Assembly (NCBI GenBank): GCA_037385045.1
Contig: JARRNJ010000118.1
Coordinates: 1-8,707, forward strand
Direction: 5' to 3'
DNA: 8,707 nt
Origin: JARRNJ01 sp037385045
GTDB taxonomy: Bacteria; Pseudomonadota; Gammaproteobacteria; JASBUN01
Numbering within the stretch: the first letter of the stretch is position 1; each line of letters opens with the position of its first letter. Made by a program: the position numbers and the translations under genes. The notes below the pieces were generated by a model. The model searched no databases, was not told the origin of the DNA, and was given only the letters and a program-made list of their open reading frames with translations. Below are positions 5,814-8,707 of the stretch, piece after piece.

Positions 5814-6499
5814 GACGAATGACTCCCCACCTTGCCGCGCGCGTCCGCGAGCAGGGTGTGTACCAGGTCCCAGAGGATGTGATAGCAGGCGACGTGGGTT
5901 TCCTGAACCCGGTGGATGCTGTCGGTTTCCACCGTCAGGCAGTGATCGACCACGCCGCTCGCAGCCATGGCCCCACCCGTGCCGCCGGCGAACCCCAGCG
6001 TCATGAGCCCCAACTCTTTTGCCTTGCGAAAGGCTTCCAGCAGATTGTCGGAGTTGCCGCTGGTGGAGAAGCCCACCAGGCCGTCGCCGGAACGGCCGTG
6101 GGCTTCGAGCTGGCGCACGAACACGTGGCGCACGCCTACGTCGTTGCTCACCGCGGTCACCATGGCCATGTCCATGCCCAGGTTCATGGCCGCCAGCGCC
6201 GGGCGGCCGGCGGTGATGGGGTGCTGGAACTCCACGGCGAAGTGCGCCGCGTCGCAGGAGGAGCCGCCGTTGCCCATGGAGAACATGCGGCCGCCGCCGC
6301 GGTAGACGGCGGCCACGGCACGGGCGGCGTCCACCAGGGCCTGGCCGTTGGCGTCGAAAAAGCGCTGCTTTTCGCTCAGGCTGTGGAGCGCCTTTTGGCG
6401 CACCGACTCGAGCAGGGCGGCATTTTCCCGCTCCGGGTCCTTGTTGCGCCCGTCCAGGAAGGGATAGAGGGCGCCCAAATCGGGACTCAATTCGGTCAT
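5810..6499 (-). CDS. GmhA-like SIS-domain sugar-phosphate isomerase inside the hyp operon
   Basis: The 229-aa protein is a soluble SIS-domain enzyme most like GmhA, which converts sedoheptulose 7-phosphate to D-glycero-D-manno-heptose 7-phosphate in LPS heptose synthesis. It has a helical N-terminus of about 60 residues, then MGNGGSSCDAAHFAVE (75-90), the phosphate-binding FSTSGNS (144-150), GFAGGTGG (169-176) and HRVQETHVACYH (196-207). His86, Glu90, Gln199 and His207 match the metal and catalytic positions of GmhA as I recall them, whereas the Asp before Arg in the GmhA DRIQE motif is His196 here. An active metal-dependent isomerase is therefore plausible, but a different substrate is possible. 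The ATG at 6499 is chosen over a TTG at 6514 because GAGGAA lies 7 nt upstream. The gene begins 11 nt after hypC and overlaps hypD by 4 nt, so it is fully embedded in the operon. No other heptose gene (hldE, gmhB, waaC) is present. Its role in hydrogenase maturation, if any, is unknown. Confidence 0.88.
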   Translation of the reverse strand: MTELSPDLGALYPFLDGRNKDPERENAALLESVRQKALHSLSEKQRFFDANGQALVDAARAVAAVYRGGGRMFSMGNGGSSCDAAHFAVEFQHPITAGRPALAAMNLGMDMAMVTAVSNDVGVRHVFVRQLEAHGRSGDGLVGFSTSGNSDNLLEAFRKAKELGLMTLGFAGGTGGAMAASGVVDHCLTVETDSIHRVQETHVACYHILWDLVHTLLADARGKVGSHSS

Positions 6500-6506
6500 G
6501 ACGGCG

Positions 6507-6512
6507 TTCCTC
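6507..6512 (-). promoter_or_regulatory. Ribosome binding site of the isomerase gene, overlapping the hypC stop
   Basis: GAGGAA on the minus strand overlaps the hypC stop codon TGA (6513-6511) and stands 7 nt before ATG 6499. It supports that ATG and suggests coupled translation of hypC and the isomerase. Confidence 0.7.
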
Positions 6513-6792
6513 AACGCTCTCCGGTGGCGCCCATGGCGTCCAGCTCGGCCTGGGCCTCACCCAGTTCGGTGAGCAGGGCCAGGGTCTTGCGCGCTTCCTC
6601 GGGATCGATGCGGCTCATGGCGAAGCCCACGTGTACCAGCACCCAGTCGCCGACGCAGGATTCCGTGGGATGGGCCTCGTCGACGATACAGGCCAGGTTC
6701 ACCGAGCGGCGCACCCCGGCCACGTCCACCTTGGCCAGTTTGTTGTCGGGATCGAGGATTTCGATCACCTGTCCAGGGATGCCCAAACACAT
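6511..6792 (-). CDS. hypC: HypC, hydrogenase maturation chaperone
   Basis: HypC is a small OB-fold chaperone that binds HypD and then the large-subunit precursor, carrying the iron with its ligands. The 93-aa product starts MCLGIPGQVIEI; Cys2 is the essential iron- and partner-binding residue after Met removal. The segment VGDWVLVHVGFAMSRID (47-63) is the second family signature, with His54. The acidic, helical C-terminus (65-88) is normal. The ATG is 3 nt after the hypF TAG and has GGAGG 10 nt upstream. It is the only HypC/HybG/HupF-type gene in the window. Being complete and unremarkable, it argues that the cluster was recently functional despite the damaged hypF and hypB. Confidence 0.97.
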   Translation of the reverse strand: MCLGIPGQVIEILDPDNKLAKVDVAGVRRSVNLACIVDEAHPTESCVGDWVLVHVGFAMSRIDPEEARKTLALLTELGEAQAELDAMGATGER

Positions 6793-6795
6793 GGT

Positions 6796-8707
6796 CTATG
6801 ACCTCCGTCGATGATCGTTTGCCGCGGCGATGACCGCCTGGCCCAAGGCGAGGCCGCCGTCGTTCGCCGGCACGTTGCGATGACTAAGGACCCGGAAGCC
6901 GTCCGCCTCGAGCCGGGCGGTCACCGACTCGAACAGGGTACGGTTCTGAAACACCCCGCCGGACAGGGCGACGGTGTCGGTCACCCGTTGGTCGTCGTGG
7001 GTGCAGAGCTTGTGCACCATGCGCGCGATGACGGCGGCCAGTCCGCGGTGGAAGCGTGCGGCGATTACTCCGGGCGGCGTCTTCAGGATCAGGTCGCCCA
7101 GCAGCGCCTGCCACATGGCGAGGGGCTCGATATAGTGTAGCCCGGTGCCGTCCAGGCGTGGAATGGCGAACGGGTAGTCCAGCTCCTCGCTTTCGGTTTC
7201 GTAGGCGCGGCGGTCGATGGCCGCCTCCAGTTCCATGGCCGCCTGGCCTTCGTAGCTGGCCCGCTCCCGGCAGATACCCGCGGCGGCGGCCACCGCGTCG
7301 AACAGCCGGCCGCAGGAGGAGGCCTTGGGGCTGTGGCGGCCGCGCTCGACCATGGCCGCCAGGGGCTGCAGGGGCCTGGTCTCCAGGAACCGCACCAGCT
7401 CCAGCTCGTCGAAATTCGTCTTCAGCCGCGCCCAGCCCAGCTCCGCCATCAAGTGCGCGTAGGTGTTGCGCCACGGTTCATGCATGGCCCGGGCGCCGCC
7501 GGGCATGGCCACCGGTTTGAACGTGCCCAGGCGCTCGAAGCCGCGGTAGTCGGCACGCAGGAACTCGCCGCCCCAAAGCTGGCCGTCGTCGCCGTAGCCA
7601 AGACCGTCCAGGGCCACGCCCAGCACCGGTCCGGCGTCCAGGGGCCAGCCGTTGTCGGCCAGGCAGGCGGCCCAGCACCGGTCCGGCGTCCAGGGGCCAG
7701 CCGTTGTCGGCCAGGCAGGCGGCGATGTGGGCGTGATGGTGTTGCACCTCGGCCAGCGGCAAGCGATCGCGCGCCGCCCACTCCCGACCAAGTTTAGCGG
7801 ACAGGTACTCGGGGTGACGATCGACGGCCAGCCCGGCGGGCCGGTGCTGAAACAGTTGTTGGTAGAGCTCGAGGTTCTTTTCGTAGTCGGCGTAGGTGGC
7901 GGCGTCTTCCAGGTCGCCGATGTGTTGGGAGAGGATGGCGCGGCCGTCGCGCAACAGGCAGAACGTGTTTTTCAGCTGCCCCCCCAGGGCCAGCCAGTCG
8001 CCCGCGTCTTCGAACCCGGGCGGCAACAGCAGGGGCGTCGGTGCGTAGCCGCGGGCCCGGCGCAGCAGCCGGGGGACGCCACTCATCACCCGCACCACCG
8101 AATCGTCCACCCGGTTGACGATCGGCCGGTTGTGGAGCAGTACATAATCGGCGATGGCGCCCAGGCGCTCGCAAGCGTCGGCATTGTCTGTGCATTGCGG
8201 TTCTTCGGACCGGTTTCCGGACGTGAGCACGACGGGCCGGTTCATGCGCCGCAGCAGCAGCAGGTGCAGCGGCGTGTAGGGGAGCATGAAGCCCAGCGTC
8301 GGCTGGCCGGGCGCCACGCCCGGCGCCAATTGGTCTGCGTCGGGGTCGTTGCGGCGGCGCAGAATGACGATCGGGGCTTCGGGGCTCTGCAGCAGCGCGG
8401 CTTCCTGCTTGTTCACCTCGCAATAGCGGCTGATGACGTCCAGGCTGCGCGCCATCAGGGCGAACGGTTTGTGGTCGCGGCGCTTGCGCCGGCGCAGCTC
8501 GGACACGGCGGATTCCTTGCCGGCGTCCACCGCCAGGTGGAAGCCGCCGACGCCCTTGATGGCGACGATCTCGCCGCGCTGGAGCAGAGTGCAGGCGGCA
8601 TCGACGTCGTCCAGCTGGGTGAGGTGCTCGGTGCACATGACGCGGCCGTCGCTGCGTACCAGCGAGGCGCGGGGGCCGCACACGTGACAGGCATTGGGCT
8701 GGGCATG
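6796..8707 (-). CDS. hypF: HypF, carbamoyltransferase, 5'-truncated by the window edge and frameshifted by a 52-bp duplication
   Basis: HypF converts carbamoyl phosphate and ATP to carbamoyl-adenylate and transfers the carbamoyl group to HypE. The frame is open to the window edge and begins HAQPNACHVCGP, the last Cys pair of the zinc-finger region; the acylphosphatase domain and first zinc finger lie outside. A GTG at 8683 is not the true start. The YrdC-like domain follows (about 8610-8040: KGVGGFHL, RRRKRRDHKPFALM, LPYTPLH, LTSGNRSEEP, NRVDDSVVR), then the Kae1-like domain (LGGQLKNTFCL, QHIGDL, VDRHPEYLS, metal-binding HHHAH). Within the 52-bp duplication at 7618-7723 the frame is lost; as written, translation runs on into a foreign tail and stops at 7478. 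The remaining HypF sequence resumes in the next frame (LGVALDGLGYGDDG, GGVFQNRTLFE, NDGGLALGQ) and ends at TAG 6798-6796. With one repeat copy removed the visible part is a continuous protein of about 635 aa, against roughly 750-780 for full HypF. The domains look fully conserved. Confidence 0.93.
7618..7723. repeat. Exact 52-bp tandem duplication inside hypF
   Basis: Bases 7618-7669 are repeated exactly at 7670-7721, and identity runs 2 bases further, so 54-bp matches overlap at a period of 52. The unit codes CLADNGWPLDAGPVLG in HypF. As 52 is not a multiple of three, the second copy shifts the frame; a single copy gives the standard ...HIAACLADNGW...GPVLGVALDGLGYG. It is either a slippage mutation or an assembly artefact. 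Confidence 0.95.

Noticed and set aside
6500..6514. TTG start at 6514 for the isomerase gene
   Set aside because: It overlaps the hypC stop and would put the ribosome binding site inside the gene; ATG 6499 has GAGGAA at 7 nt.
5814..6560. Upstream extension of the hypD frame to 636 codons
   Set aside because: The extension lies under the isomerase gene in another frame and is Arg/Gly/Pro-rich; HypD homology starts at ATG 5813, which has a ribosome binding site and a 4-nt overlap with the preceding gene.
7618..7723. Two-copy direct repeat as a CRISPR or attachment site
   Set aside because: The copies are directly adjacent without a spacer, there are only two, and both lie inside the hypF coding sequence; this is a simple tandem duplication.
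7794..8681. Minus-strand Arg/Pro/Ala-rich open frame of 295 codons
   Set aside because: It is a shadow of hypF in another frame; the hypF frame carries all the domain motifs.
8455..8707. Start of hypF inside the window (GTG at 8683)
   Set aside because: The frame stays open to the edge and encodes HAQPNACHVCGP, which lies after the acylphosphatase domain and first zinc finger of HypF; the real start is outside.

Overview
The window holds most of a [NiFe]-hydrogenase maturation operon on the minus strand, read from the right edge to the left. The order of transcription is hypF (5' end cut by the window edge), hypC, a GmhA-like SIS-domain sugar-phosphate isomerase gene, hypD, hypE, hypA, hypB and a NiCoT-family nickel permease gene. 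Almost every junction is tight (4-nt ATGA overlaps, 1-nt TGATG overlaps, or gaps of a few bases), so this looks like one co-transcribed, translationally coupled unit. Its promoter and the hydrogenase structural genes are not in the window. A separate minus-strand gene for a small exported DsrE-family protein follows after a 321-nt gap, and the left edge carries a strong symmetrical terminator and a REP-like hairpin.

The genes form one pathway. The permease imports Ni2+. HypA and HypB, the latter with a long His-rich metal-binding stretch, deliver nickel. HypF and HypE make the cyanide ligands from carbamoyl phosphate, and HypC with HypD assembles and carries the Fe(CN)2CO group. The isomerase between hypC and hypD has no known place in this pathway and is the most interesting addition.

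Two maturation genes are interrupted as written. hypF carries an exact 52-bp tandem duplication (7618-7723) that shifts the frame; removing one copy restores a perfect HypF reading. hypB needs one extra base (or two fewer) between its His-rich N-terminus and its GTPase domain, near 3057-3070. Everything else in both proteins is well conserved, so the lesions are recent, are assembly or sequencing errors, or (for hypF) could be a reversible slipped-strand switch.

The organism is probably a GC-rich proteobacterium. The protein motifs, the REP-like hairpin and the DsrE-family neighbour suggest a gamma- or betaproteobacterium, perhaps one with sulfur metabolism, but this is inference and the genus cannot be told from the window.
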